From: an uncultured Lachnospiraceae bacterium
GTDB lineage: Bacteria > Bacillota > Clostridia > Lachnospirales > Lachnospiraceae
Direction: 5' to 3'
Assembly (NCBI GenBank): GCA_934351255.1
Contig: CAKRJH010000001.1
Span: 62,001 to 126,000, forward strand
Length of the DNA: 64,000 nucleotides
In this document: one piece after another, positions 37,195 to 46,561 of the stretch
How positions within the stretch are numbered: position 1 is the first letter of the stretch
How the letters are laid out: every line of letters starts with the position of its first letter
Program-made: the position numbers and the translations under genes
The notes under the pieces: generated by a model
The model's input: only the letters and a program-made list of their open reading frames with translations
Databases searched by the model: none
Told to the model about the DNA's origin: nothing

Positions 37195-38613
37195 ATGAAC
37201 TATGATCCCAAATCTCTGCATGCAGAGGAGTTTATCAACCACCGGGAGATCCTGGATTCGCTGGAGTATGCCAGAGAGCATGCTGCGGATCGGGAGGAGA
37301 TCCGACGGATCCTGGAGAAAGCAAAGCTGGCCCGGGGCATCAGCCACCGGGAGGCAGCGGTGCTGATGGAATGCCGGATTCCAGAGGTGGAGAAACAGAT
37401 CCGCACGCTTGCCATGGAGATCAAGGAGAAGTTTTATGGCAGACGCATTGTTATGTTCGCGCCACTGTATCTTTCCAATTACTGTGTCAATGGATGCACC
37501 TATTGTCCGTATCATGCGAAGAACCGGACGATCCCGCGTGTGAAGCTGACCCAGGAGCAGATCCGTCAGGAGGTGACGGCGCTGCAGGATATGGGACACA
37601 AACGGCTGGCGATCGAGGCCGGAGAGGATCCGGTCAACAATCCACTGGAGTATATTCTGGAGAGCATTGATACGATCTACAGCATTCATCACAAGAATGG
37701 AGCGATCCGCCGTGTCAATGTCAATATTGCGGCGACGACAGTGGAGGATTACACGAAATTAAAAGAGGCCGGGATCGGGACGTATATTCTGTTTCAGGAG
37801 ACCTATAATAAGGAATCCTATGAGAAACTGCACCCGACCGGACCAAAGCACGATTACTGTTATCACACGGAGGCCATGGACCGCGCGATGCAGGGCGGGA
37901 TCGATGATGTGGGACTCGGAGTTCTGTTTGGGCTGGAGGGCTACCGCTATGAGCTGGTAGGACTTCTGATGCACGCCGAGCATCTTGAGGCGGCGCAGGG
38001 CGTAGGACCGCATACGATCAGTGTCCCGAGGATCTGTCCGGCTGACGATATCGACACGGCTGATTTTACCAATGCCGTACCCGATGACATCTTTGAGAAG
38101 ATCGTGGCGGTGATCCGGATCGCCGTGCCATATACCGGCATGATCGTGTCCACCAGAGAATCCCGGAAAAGCCGTGAGGCTGTGCTGAAATTGGGCATTT
38201 CCCAGATCAGCGGTGGGTCAAGGACCAGCGTGGGAGGATATACCAGAACGGTGCGCGATGACAGTTCGGCGCAGTTTGATGTCAGTGACACCAGAAGCCT
38301 GGATGAGGTCGTATACTGGCTGATGAAGATGGGATATATTCCGAGTTTCTGTACCGCCTGCTACCGGGCAGGACGTACGGGCGACCGCTTCATGTCCCTG
38401 CTCAAATCCGGACAGATCGTCAACTGCTGTCAGCCCAATGCGCTGATGACACTGGGAGAATATCTGGAAGATTATGCCACGCCACAGACCAGAGAACTGG
38501 GAGAGGCGTTGATCCGCGGGGAGATGCAGAAGGTTCCCAACGAAAAAATCCGCGCCAGAGCCCTGCAGTATCTGCAGGAAATCCGGCACGGAAAACGTGA
38601 TTTCAGATTCTGA
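37195..38613 (+). CDS. hydG: [FeFe]-hydrogenase H-cluster maturase HydG (radical SAM tyrosine lyase)
   Basis: 472 residues from ATG 37195, with GGAGG 8 bases upstream; the longer frame from 37159 lacks a site. HydG cleaves tyrosine to p-cresol, CO and cyanide and builds the Fe(CO)2CN synthon of the H-cluster in the cytosol. The SAM cluster motif CxxxCxxC appears as 'NYCVNGCTYCPYHAKN' near residue 100, and the C-terminal auxiliary-cluster cysteines as 'FCTACYRAGRTGD' followed by 'NCCQPNA'. Length is normal for HydG, which separates it from ThiH. hydE, hydF and the hydrogenase are not in the window. It runs convergent to the response regulator with only 3 bases between stops. Confidence 0.95.
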   Translation: MNYDPKSLHAEEFINHREILDSLEYAREHAADREEIRRILEKAKLARGISHREAAVLMECRIPEVEKQIRTLAMEIKEKFYGRRIVMFAPLYLSNYCVNGCTYCPYHAKNRTIPRVKLTQEQIRQEVTALQDMGHKRLAIEAGEDPVNNPLEYILESIDTIYSIHHKNGAIRRVNVNIAATTVEDYTKLKEAGIGTYILFQETYNKESYEKLHPTGPKHDYCYHTEAMDRAMQGGIDDVGLGVLFGLEGYRYELVGLLMHAEHLEAAQGVGPHTISVPRICPADDIDTADFTNAVPDDIFEKIVAVIRIAVPYTGMIVSTRESRKSREAVLKLGISQISGGSRTSVGGYTRTVRDDSSAQFDVSDTRSLDEVVYWLMKMGYIPSFCTACYRAGRTGDRFMSLLKSGQIVNCCQPNALMTLGEYLEDYATPQTRELGEALIRGEMQKVPNEKIRARALQYLQEIRHGKRDFRF

Positions 38614-38616
38614 TGA

Positions 38617-39312
38617 TTACAACTTAAAACGATACCCGGCGCCCCAGATCGTTTCGATGTATTTGGGCTGGGCAGAAGAATCCGCGAGTTTCTCGCGGAT
38701 TTTTTTGATGTGTACCGTGACGGTCGCGATATCGCCGACGGATTCCATCTCCCAGATCTTCTGGAAAAGCTCCTCTTTGCTGAAGACGTGGTTTGGATGC
38801 TCGGCAAGAAAACACAGAAGATCAAATTCCTTGGTGGTGAGCATCTTTTCCTCGTCATTGACATAGACGCGGCGTGCGGCCTTGTCTATGCGCAGGCCGT
38901 TGATCTCAATGATCTGGTGTTCGTCCTGCTCGCCCTGGGTCAGACGGGTGTAACGGGCAAGATGAGCTTTGACTCTGGCCACCAGCTCACTCGGGCTGAA
39001 CGGCTTGGTGATGTAGTCGTCGGCACCCATTCCGAGACCGCGGATCTTGTCGATATCTCCGGCCTTGGCGGACACCATCAGCACCGGAATATTGGTCTTT
39101 TCCCGGATGAGCTGGCAGATCTCAAATCCGTCCATGCCGGGAAGCATCAGATCGAGCAGGACGAGATCAAAATGCTCTGTCTCATCCAGGATCCGGGCAG
39201 CTCCGCTGCTTCCGTCCTTTTCAATCACTACTTCAAAACCGCTGAGCTCCAGGTAATCCCGCTCCAGCTCTGCAATCGCTTCTTCGTCTTCGATAATCAA
39301 TATTCTTGCCAT
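38617..39312 (-). CDS. OmpR-family response regulator
   Basis: 231 residues; the ATG at 39312 (start of 'MARILIIEDEEAIAE') is used because AGGAGG precedes it. The receiver domain shows the acidic pair 'EDEE', phospho-acceptor Asp in 'LVLLDLMLPGMDG', and 'ITKPFSPSELVARV' with the conserved Lys. The C-terminal winged helix (Trans_reg_C) includes 'TTKEFDLLCFLAEHPNHVFS' and 'YIETIWGAGYRFKL'. It follows its sensor kinase after 4 bases in the same operon. Targets unknown; the neighbouring envelope genes are candidates. Confidence 0.95.
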   Translation of the reverse strand: MARILIIEDEEAIAELERDYLELSGFEVVIEKDGSSGAARILDETEHFDLVLLDLMLPGMDGFEICQLIREKTNIPVLMVSAKAGDIDKIRGLGMGADDYITKPFSPSELVARVKAHLARYTRLTQGEQDEHQIIEINGLRIDKAARRVYVNDEEKMLTTKEFDLLCFLAEHPNHVFSKEELFQKIWEMESVGDIATVTVHIKKIREKLADSSAQPKYIETIWGAGYRFKL

Positions 39313-39316
39313 GGTC

Positions 39317-40885
39317 TTAGTCCTCCTTGTCATTTGGATGGTCTTCAATCTTAAGGGTAAATATCATCTTTGTGCCCTCGCCGGGCTTGCTCTCCGCATG
39401 AATCTTCCCGCCGTGGTCGTTGATGATACGCTCCACAATGGCCAGCCCCAGGCCGCTTCCGCGTTTCAGGGAATTTCGGGACGCATCTGCGCGGTAGAAA
39501 CGGTGGAAGATGTACGGCAGATCTTTTGGATCGATGCCGGGACCATTGTCGGAGATAGAGATCTGGACAAACTGCTCCGGAACCTCAGGATCGGCGTAAC
39601 TGCCGTCTTTGCGGATCTGGCGGTAGACCGGAACCGCTGTCTTCGGAATCGGTGCCTTCCGCACGGTCACCCGGATCTGACAGTGGTCCTTGTCGCTGTA
39701 TTTCAATGCGTTGTTTACAATGTTGCTGATGACACGCTTCATCTGATCCGGATCTATCTTACAGATGATGCCGGGACGGCACTGGTAGTCCAGACGGATC
39801 TGTGCGTGCCTGGCTTCCAGATCCAGCGCCATCTCCTGGATCAGAGCCTGCAGATATTCTTCGAGATCAATGTCCAGAAAACGGTACGGGACACTGTTCT
39901 GCTCAACTTTGGCGAAGGTCGATAACTGTCCGATCAGATAGCTCATGTCCTCTGCCTTGGAGTGGATCGTCCGGAGATATTTCATCTGTTTCTCGGGTGT
40001 GTTGGCAATACCTTCCATCAACCCTTCCGTATATCCCTTGATAGAGGTCAGCGGAGTCTGCAGGTCATGTGCCATATTGGTGATCATATCGCGGGTCTGC
40101 TGTTCATAATCCATGCGCTCGTCGATCATATCCTTGAGCCGCAGCCTCATTTCCTCAAAATCCAGGTAGAGAAGACCCAGTTCGTCCATAGACTGCATCT
40201 GGATCGGTTCATCCAGATTGCCTGAGCCGATACTTGCCGTTGCGGCGCGCAGCAGACTGACTGGTTTGGCAATGCTGTTGTACAGCCATATGATCAGCAG
40301 AAACGCCGTGATCAGGATGGAAAAGACACAGGCCAGCAGGATACGGTTGACAGTGTGACTCCACAGAGGAAGGATCTTGCTGAGTTCTGCGACTAGAAAG
40401 ACCTGACCCTGGGTTCCGTCCGAAAAGGTGAAATCCTTGACACGTATCATCGCCGGAATAGATTGATCCAGAAAGATGTTGGGCTCCTTGTCGGAGTGGT
40501 AGCTGCCATAGCCCGGCAGATAAGAGATCTTTTCGTAATCCTTTTTGTTGCGCACAAAATACAGACTGGATCCCCGGTTTACCACGATGTAGGAATCGCA
40601 GGAACGGAGTTTGTCATCGATCTTTTTGAGGTATTCGCGGTCCAGCAGTTTGTCCGGCTTGTCCGTGGCCGTCTGGCGGATTCCCTTGAATTCTGCGGAG
40701 GTAACCCGGAACAGAAGCTGCGTGGGATTGGTGATGAATCCGGAGGAATCCACGGAAACCCCATAGGAATCGAGAAGCATTTTCGTCTCCTGTGAGACGA
40801 CCCAGGATGCAAATACTGCGGTAAATACGAGCGGACACAGGATAATGACGAGAAACGCAACGATCAGTCTCTCTTTAATCTTCAT
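39317..40885 (-). CDS. Membrane sensor histidine kinase
   Basis: 522 residues from the ATG at 40885 (GGAGGGG upstream); the longer frame to 41011 runs through a repeat element. Two membrane helices (residues ~8-30 and ~180-203) frame a ~150-residue external sensor domain. HAMP, the HisKA box 'NMAHDLQTPLTSIKGY' (phospho-His), N box 'VISNIVNNALKYS', and G boxes 'DNGPGID' and 'GSGLGLAI' are intact. It phosphorylates the response regulator encoded just downstream. Its Shine-Dalgarno lies inside a copy of a 30-base intergenic repeat. Signal unknown, possibly envelope stress. Confidence 0.94.
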   Translation of the reverse strand: MKIKERLIVAFLVIILCPLVFTAVFASWVVSQETKMLLDSYGVSVDSSGFITNPTQLLFRVTSAEFKGIRQTATDKPDKLLDREYLKKIDDKLRSCDSYIVVNRGSSLYFVRNKKDYEKISYLPGYGSYHSDKEPNIFLDQSIPAMIRVKDFTFSDGTQGQVFLVAELSKILPLWSHTVNRILLACVFSILITAFLLIIWLYNSIAKPVSLLRAATASIGSGNLDEPIQMQSMDELGLLYLDFEEMRLRLKDMIDERMDYEQQTRDMITNMAHDLQTPLTSIKGYTEGLMEGIANTPEKQMKYLRTIHSKAEDMSYLIGQLSTFAKVEQNSVPYRFLDIDLEEYLQALIQEMALDLEARHAQIRLDYQCRPGIICKIDPDQMKRVISNIVNNALKYSDKDHCQIRVTVRKAPIPKTAVPVYRQIRKDGSYADPEVPEQFVQISISDNGPGIDPKDLPYIFHRFYRADASRNSLKRGSGLGLAIVERIINDHGGKIHAESKPGEGTKMIFTLKIEDHPNDKED

Positions 40886-40890
40886 ATTAC

Positions 40891-41061
40891 CCCTCCATTC
40901 CGAAGACGTTTTACGTCGAAGGACCGCGAGCAAAATATCAGATTTTGCTCTGCGATCACGGCTATTTTGTGGTGCCTGCGACACAAATAGCCCGTGCGAA
41001 AAATACTGCATCAGCGGTATTTTTCACACTACCCTCCATTCCGAAGACGTTTTACGTCGAA
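40891..41061. repeat. Hairpin cluster flanked by 30-bp direct repeats
   Basis: An identical 30-base sequence, beginning CCCTCCATTCCGAAGACG, occurs at 40891-40920 and 41032-41061 and contains the palindrome GACGT-TTT-ACGTC. Between the copies are three hairpins: AGCAAAAT/ATTTTGCT, GGCTATTT..AAATAGCC and GTGAAAAATAC/GTATTTTTCGCAC. Read on the minus strand, the copy next to the kinase supplies its GGAGG site. The other copy precedes a 21-codon frame (41027-40962) that I do not call as a gene. Confidence 0.8.
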
Positions 41062-41080
41062 AGAATCTAAATCATAGAGA

Positions 41081-42511
41081 TTAATAAGCATTTTTGTTGA
41101 CTTTGCGGCCAAATACTGTCAGGAACATGATCTTGAAGTCCAGGAGGATGTTCCAGTTCTCTACATAGTACAGATCACATTCAATACGGCGGGTGATAGA
41201 AGTATCCCCGCGGTAGCCGTTGACCTGCGCCCAGCCTGTCATGCCGGGTCTTACCTGGTGTTTGATCATGTAGCGTGGGATCTCCTCCTTGAACTTGTCC
41301 ACGAAGAACGGACGCTCCGGTCTCGGTCCCACCAGGGACATGTCTCCTTTCAGAACATTGAAAAGCTGTGGAAGTTCATCGATATTGGTCTTTCGCATGA
41401 AGCGGCCGATCGGGGTGACACGGGGGTCATTGGCCGTGGTCCATTCCTTCTTTTCTTTGGAAGGATCCTGAACGCGCATGGAACGGAATTTGTACATCTT
41501 AAACTCACGGTTGTGCAGGCCGACACGGGTCTGGCAAAAGATCAGAGGGCCTTTGTCGGTGAGCTTGATGATGATGGAAACCAGAATCATCGGAATGGCG
41601 GCGATCACCAGCGCGATCAGTCCCAGTACAATGTCCATCGTCCGCTTGATCATCTTATTGAGAGAGGAACTCAGCGGCACGTGGCGCACATGGATGACCG
41701 GGAGGCCATCGAGATCCTCAGTGTATGGCTTGGTCGGTATGATGTTGTTGTAGTCCGGGATGAACTTGGTGTGCACACCGGATTTCTCACAGACAGCCAC
41801 GATCTTTTCGAGTTTGGCAAACTCATCGATGCCCAGAGTGATCGCAACCTCATCGTATTTGTTGGTCTCAAGAAGATCGCTCAGACGGTTGGTCTTGCCG
41901 ATGACCGTGATCTCTTTGAACTTGAAGCCCAGTGGCTTTTTGTCATCCAGGATACCGTGTACCTTGTAGCCCCATTCCGGATGGACTCTCAGACGGCTGA
42001 TGTAGCCCTCCGCGGTACGGCTGTAGCCCACCAGAAGAACATGCTTCAGATTCTTGCCGGAGCGGCGCATCTGACGCAGGATGCGACGGATGGTCAGACG
42101 GAAAGCATAGTCGATCACCAGATTCATGCAGCAGAAGATTACCAGGAACAGACGCGCATAGTCGGTCTGGTTCAGAAAGTAAAGGACTGCTGTGCAGTAG
42201 ATGATGCCAAGGAAATTGGCTTTGACCAGACTGAACAGCTCGGCTCTGCGCCCTGCGGTACGCTTGGGATTGTACAGGTCGCACAGATAGTACATGATCA
42301 GGTAGGCCGGGATCAGAAACACCAGCATATTGATGTACTTGCCGATCGGAAGAATGTATCCGATCGGCGGTGCGATGATGTGGTGCGTGATCAGCGGACT
42401 CCAGGTGTCATCTGCACGCAGATAATAGGCGAGGACAAAGGTGGCAGCGATAATGGCCGCGTCGATCAGTATCTGTATCAGATTCAATAGTTTTTGATTC
42501 TCTTTGATCAA
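41081..42511 (-). CDS. Polyprenyl-phosphate glycosylphosphotransferase (WcaJ/CpsE type)
   Basis: 476 residues; TTG start at 42511 with AGAGG about 8 bases upstream. The N-terminal half has four to five membrane helices and a CoA-binding-like Rossmann region ('VLLVGYSRTAEGYISRL'). The C-terminal half is a bacterial sugar transferase domain: 'FCQTRVGLHNREFKMYKFRS', 'IGRFMRKTNIDELPQLFNVL', 'GDMSLVGPRPERP', 'RPGMTGWAQVNGYRGDT'. Such enzymes move a sugar-1-phosphate (often glucose or galactose) onto undecaprenyl phosphate to start capsule or exopolysaccharide synthesis. No other capsule gene is adjacent, which is unusual. Sugar specificity cannot be read from sequence. Confidence 0.92.
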   Translation of the reverse strand: MIKENQKLLNLIQILIDAAIIAATFVLAYYLRADDTWSPLITHHIIAPPIGYILPIGKYINMLVFLIPAYLIMYYLCDLYNPKRTAGRRAELFSLVKANFLGIIYCTAVLYFLNQTDYARLFLVIFCCMNLVIDYAFRLTIRRILRQMRRSGKNLKHVLLVGYSRTAEGYISRLRVHPEWGYKVHGILDDKKPLGFKFKEITVIGKTNRLSDLLETNKYDEVAITLGIDEFAKLEKIVAVCEKSGVHTKFIPDYNNIIPTKPYTEDLDGLPVIHVRHVPLSSSLNKMIKRTMDIVLGLIALVIAAIPMILVSIIIKLTDKGPLIFCQTRVGLHNREFKMYKFRSMRVQDPSKEKKEWTTANDPRVTPIGRFMRKTNIDELPQLFNVLKGDMSLVGPRPERPFFVDKFKEEIPRYMIKHQVRPGMTGWAQVNGYRGDTSITRRIECDLYYVENWNILLDFKIMFLTVFGRKVNKNAY

Positions 42512-42708
42512 GGCAGAAACCTCTTTTCTATCTTAATATTTATTAGTATTTCTTATTATTATATCCTGAATGCGGGTAATCCTTGCCTCATTATATCGGT
42601 TTCACAAAGTAAACGCAACTTGATAACCTTTTTTTCAAAAGTTTTTCACAATTACGTCACAAAGCATTGGTAGACTAGGTTTCAGAAACAACAAAGGAGG
42701 TATTCGAT

Positions 42709-44430
42709 ATGGATAACAAATTTGATCAGAACTCCGAGAATCAGCAGGAGCAGGGATTCACCGGGGAGTACAGATATAAAGGTGATCCTTATGTAGCACA
42801 GGGAGGTCAGTACACAGACGAGTCCGCAGAATCTTCCGCATCATCTTTTGAGGGACAGACACAGCAGACCGACAGTGCATGGAACAGCACGCAGTACGGT
42901 GACAGTACATGGAACGGTGCGCAGCAGACGCAGTACCGGCAGAGCACCGGGACGGACGCAGAACCGACCATGACAGAGGCACAGAAGAAAGCGCAGGCCA
43001 AGGCAGACAGAAAGCGTGCAAAGGCATATAGAAAGGCGCAGAAAAAGGCACAGAAGACCGGGAGATCCGGACAGAAGAGCGAGGGGCTTACCGGAAAGAA
43101 GGTCGTCTCCGCAGTGGTGCTGGCAGCCATCTTCGGCGTGGTTGCATCTGGTTTCTATCAGGGAACGAATTACATTGGAGAACGGATCCGCGGAGGACAT
43201 CAGATCCAGCAGACATCCAATAACTCCGGCGGGGCCACACAGGTCGGCTACACCAGCACCGCGACAGGCTCAGCCATCGAGGCCGGAAGCGTGACCAGCA
43301 TTGCACAGCAGTGTATGCCTTCCATCGTATCTATCACCAGCACGGAGGAGGCACAGAATTATTACGACCTGTTTGGTAATTACAACCAGGGCAAGGAGAG
43401 TACCAGCAGCGGCTCCGGATTTATTATTGGCAAGAGTGACACGGAGCTGTTGATCGCCACCAACAATCATGTGGTAGACGGTGCCAAGACCATTTCCGTA
43501 CAGTTTGTGGACGGTGAGATCTACGAGGCAACGACCAAGGGAACCGATTCCAGTGCAGATCTGGCAGTGATCGCAGTCAAGCTGGCTGACATCAAGGAAT
43601 CCACTCTGGGTGAGATCCGCGTCGCAACATTGGGCGATTCCTCCGACGTGCAGGTCGGTGAGATGGTAGTAGCGATCGGAAATGCACTGGGCTATGGCCA
43701 GTCTGTCACAGTAGGTTATGTCAGCGCCAAGGATCGTGAGATTCAGGAGGACTCCAGCTCTTCCAATACCATCAAGGTCATCCAGACCGATGCAGCGATC
43801 AACCCCGGCAACAGTGGTGGTGCCCTGATCAATATGAAGGGCGAGGTTATTGGTATCAACTCTGCCAAGGTAGCGGATTCTACCGTAGAGGGTATGGGCT
43901 ATGCCATCCCTATCTCAGAGGCAACACCGATCATTGACGAGCTGAAGAACAAAGAGGAACTGACCGACAGCCAGAAAGGGTATCTGGGCATTTCCTGCAA
44001 GACAGTATCCTCAGAGATGCAGCAGTACGGACTTCCACAGGGTGTCTATGTCTCTGAGACAGCCAAGGGCGGACCGGCCGACAAGGCGGGACTTCAGAAG
44101 GGCGATGTCATCACCAAGATCAATGATGTCTCCGTATCCACGCAGGAAAGCCTGTCGGAGCGTGCCAACAGCTACAAGAAGGGTACGGAGGTGACGATCA
44201 CCTACCAGCGCAATTCCAATGGCACCTACAAGGAGAATACCGTCAAGGTTAAACTTGCGGGCAAAGATGCGTTGAATGGTCTGTCTGATTCGGGCTCAAA
44301 CAGCAGTTCGCAGGGCGGTCAGTCCGGCAACTCCGACCAGTATGGCGGTCAGGACGGCCAGGAAGGTCAGGATGGATCCAACGGATCCGGCGGATTCGGT
44401 GACTTCTGGGGCAGTCTTTTCGGATATTAA
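42709..44430 (+). CDS. htrA: HtrA/DegP-like membrane-anchored serine protease
   Basis: 573 residues; AAGGAGG upstream of the ATG. A ~125-residue Gln/Ser/Lys-rich cytoplasmic region comes first, then one membrane helix ('VVSAVVLAAIFGVVASGFY'). The trypsin-like domain (~190-410) has the complete triad in 'TNNHVVDG' (His), 'SSADLAVIAVK' (Asp) and 'NPGNSGGALI' (Ser). A PDZ domain (~425-520: 'GYLGIS', 'KAGLQKGDVITKINDV') and a Gly/Ser/Gln-rich tail follow. It should degrade or refold misfolded exported proteins outside the membrane, a sensible role beside so many large surface proteins. The upstream region has a poor promoter match only. Confidence 0.95.
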   Translation: MDNKFDQNSENQQEQGFTGEYRYKGDPYVAQGGQYTDESAESSASSFEGQTQQTDSAWNSTQYGDSTWNGAQQTQYRQSTGTDAEPTMTEAQKKAQAKADRKRAKAYRKAQKKAQKTGRSGQKSEGLTGKKVVSAVVLAAIFGVVASGFYQGTNYIGERIRGGHQIQQTSNNSGGATQVGYTSTATGSAIEAGSVTSIAQQCMPSIVSITSTEEAQNYYDLFGNYNQGKESTSSGSGFIIGKSDTELLIATNNHVVDGAKTISVQFVDGEIYEATTKGTDSSADLAVIAVKLADIKESTLGEIRVATLGDSSDVQVGEMVVAIGNALGYGQSVTVGYVSAKDREIQEDSSSSNTIKVIQTDAAINPGNSGGALINMKGEVIGINSAKVADSTVEGMGYAIPISEATPIIDELKNKEELTDSQKGYLGISCKTVSSEMQQYGLPQGVYVSETAKGGPADKAGLQKGDVITKINDVSVSTQESLSERANSYKKGTEVTITYQRNSNGTYKENTVKVKLAGKDALNGLSDSGSNSSSQGGQSGNSDQYGGQDGQEGQDGSNGSGGFGDFWGSLFGY

Positions 44431-44471
44431 TTATTACGATTTCTCATATAGTTTTCTCATAAAAAGTGTTA

Positions 44472-44527
44472 TATAATGGGCTTCAGGGGAAGCGGGCAGC
44501 CGGACAGGCCATCCGCTCCTCTGAAGC
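44472..44527 (+). promoter_or_regulatory. TATAAT box and long 5'-leader hairpin of LTA-synthase-like gene
   Basis: A consensus TATAAT (44472-44477) is followed at once by a ~15-pair hairpin, GCTTCAGGGG..AGCGG pairing with CCGCT-CCTCTGAAGC (44480-44527). The start site would fall at the foot of this stem, with ~110 more leader bases before the ATG at 44648. The -35 region is weak. The hairpin has no T run. Confidence 0.5.
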
Positions 44528-44647
44528 TCATTGTCGTTCGGAAAAAGGATTTCTGAGTGGTGGGCCGTGTGACAGGTGTCCTGATCAGAGAATGTCTGGG
44601 GAGAAGACGGTGGGCTCGAGATTGAATGAAAAGAAACGAGGATTTTT

Positions 44648-46540
44648 ATGACAAAAGAGAAACCGGGAACGACTGTGCGCAGATTTCTGGACAGTCTTCC
44701 CTATCAGATCATTTTATGTATCATCAATATCGCACTGCAGTATGTCGCGATGGAACTGTTTCTGGGAGATGATCCGATACAGATCGGCTGGATGTACGGA
44801 TGCAGGAATATGCTGCTTCTGGCACTGGCACATCTGATCCTTCTGGGGCTTGTACACCGGCTGCGCTATGAGATCTGGATTTCCGATGCATTGATCGGAA
44901 TCTGGGGGCTGGCCAATTATCTGGTGGACAGTTTCCGCGGATACGGGATCATTTACGGAGATATCTATGCACTCGGAACCGTGAAAAATGTGGCGGGGCA
45001 GTATTCTCTTTCGGTGAGTACGCCACTCGTACAGGGAGTGCTGGTGCTTCTGATGGCAGTCATGCTCGGAGTGATCGCGCCGGACAAGACCACCTGGGAC
45101 GGAAGAGTCAGACGGTATACCAGCCGGTTTGCCATGGTGGGAGGAGTTGTCTGCCTGCTCTGCGGCGTGGGAGGAGCTGCTGTAGTGTCCCAGAGCACCG
45201 TGTTCTGGGAGGATGTGGAAGGACTGACCTGGGATCACAGCATTGGCATGAAGGATTATGGATACCTTCTGTATTTTGTGGCCAATGCCGGAGATGACGA
45301 AGTTGATATTCCGGATGAATATTCCCGGACAAAAGCGGAGACCATGTTAGAGGAGTATCAGAAGAAGGCGGATCAGTACAATCAGAATCTGTCCGATGAC
45401 CGTGTCCGCCCCAATGTGATCATGATCATGGATGAATCTTTTGCAGATCTGAGCATTTATGGGGAACTGGGACTGGATGAGGATCCGCTGGAGAATTATC
45501 ATGCACTGGCTAAGGAGGGCATTGCCGGTATGGCGGAATCCTCGGTTTACGGAGGCTATACGGCGAATTCGGAGTTTGAGTTCCTGACCGGGTGTTCCAA
45601 GGCGTTTCTGCCCGGAAGTCCGTATCTTCAGTATATTCATGAGAGGTTCCCGTCGATCGTGGATCTGATCAAAGCACAGGGAGGATATGACGGAAGCATT
45701 GGCATGCATCCATATCACTCCAGTGGATACAACCGCGAGAAGATCTATCCGTGGCTGGGAATGGACAGGAGTATGTTCCTGGATGATTTTCAGGGGGCGC
45801 AGACATTGCGCGGCTTTGTGTCGGATCAGGCTGATTTTGAGAAGATCGAAGAATTGCTGGAGCAGAAAACGTCCGGGAAGTCACTGTGTCTGTTCAATGT
45901 CACGATGCAGAATCACAATCCCTACACAAAGACCTGGGATGGGGGAGAACTGGTCGATATCCGGGATGTGACCAGGGCGGACTCGCAGTCCAGACAGTAT
46001 CTTTCTCTGGTGCGGGAGACCGACCGTGCCCTGGGCAGTCTGGTGGAATATCTCAAGGGGATCGATGAGCCGACGATCCTGGTTCTGTTCGGAGATCATC
46101 AGCCTCACCTCGAGGACTATTATTACAAGGCTGTGTATGGGAAGTCGCCGGACGAGATGGACCGCGAGGAAAAGAGGATCCAGTATCAGGTGCCATATCT
46201 GATCTGGTCCAATTATGACCTGACCGGACAAAGCACTACCGGAACAGACTGGAGCAGCGAGGATCTTTCAAATACATCGATCAATTACCTGTCATCGATC
46301 ATGATGGACATGTCCGGCATGAAGCTGTCGGCATGGCAGTGTTTCCTGCTGGAACAGAGGAAGCATCTGCCGGTGGTCAGTGCGAACAGTTATCTGGACG
46401 AGAACGGCAAAGTGCATTTTCCGTATGAAGTGGGTCATGAGTACCGCAAGATGATGGATACGTATGAGATCCTGCAATATTATTACATGTTTGACGAGGA
46501 CCGGAGTGATATGTATTTTACAGTTCAGGATGGAAAATAA
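44648..46540 (+). CDS. LTA synthase-like sulfatase-fold phosphoglycerol transferase
   Basis: 630 residues. About five N-terminal membrane helices (~15-195) precede an external sulfatase/alkaline-phosphatase-fold domain. 'NVIMIMDESFADLSIYG' carries the metal-binding Glu, 'GGYTANSEFEFLTG' the presumed nucleophile Thr, and 'LFGDHQPHL' the metal-binding Asp-His. 'SSVYGGYTANSEF' replaces the 'S.. GKTSDSEF' form of Staphylococcus LtaS, so this is the broader LTA/phosphoglycerol transferase group. It would polymerise or transfer glycerol-phosphate onto a glycolipid or surface glycan. GAGG stands 6 bases before the ATG. The SDR gene follows after 21 bases. Confidence 0.9.
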   Translation: MTKEKPGTTVRRFLDSLPYQIILCIINIALQYVAMELFLGDDPIQIGWMYGCRNMLLLALAHLILLGLVHRLRYEIWISDALIGIWGLANYLVDSFRGYGIIYGDIYALGTVKNVAGQYSLSVSTPLVQGVLVLLMAVMLGVIAPDKTTWDGRVRRYTSRFAMVGGVVCLLCGVGGAAVVSQSTVFWEDVEGLTWDHSIGMKDYGYLLYFVANAGDDEVDIPDEYSRTKAETMLEEYQKKADQYNQNLSDDRVRPNVIMIMDESFADLSIYGELGLDEDPLENYHALAKEGIAGMAESSVYGGYTANSEFEFLTGCSKAFLPGSPYLQYIHERFPSIVDLIKAQGGYDGSIGMHPYHSSGYNREKIYPWLGMDRSMFLDDFQGAQTLRGFVSDQADFEKIEELLEQKTSGKSLCLFNVTMQNHNPYTKTWDGGELVDIRDVTRADSQSRQYLSLVRETDRALGSLVEYLKGIDEPTILVLFGDHQPHLEDYYYKAVYGKSPDEMDREEKRIQYQVPYLIWSNYDLTGQSTTGTDWSSEDLSNTSINYLSSIMMDMSGMKLSAWQCFLLEQRKHLPVVSANSYLDENGKVHFPYEVGHEYRKMMDTYEILQYYYMFDEDRSDMYFTVQDGK

Positions 46541-46561
46541 CCAGATGGAATGGAGGGAACA

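Noticed and set aside
40962..41027. 21-codon minus-strand frame in the repeat element
   Set aside because: Made entirely of hairpin sequence; the ribosome site belongs to the duplicated repeat.
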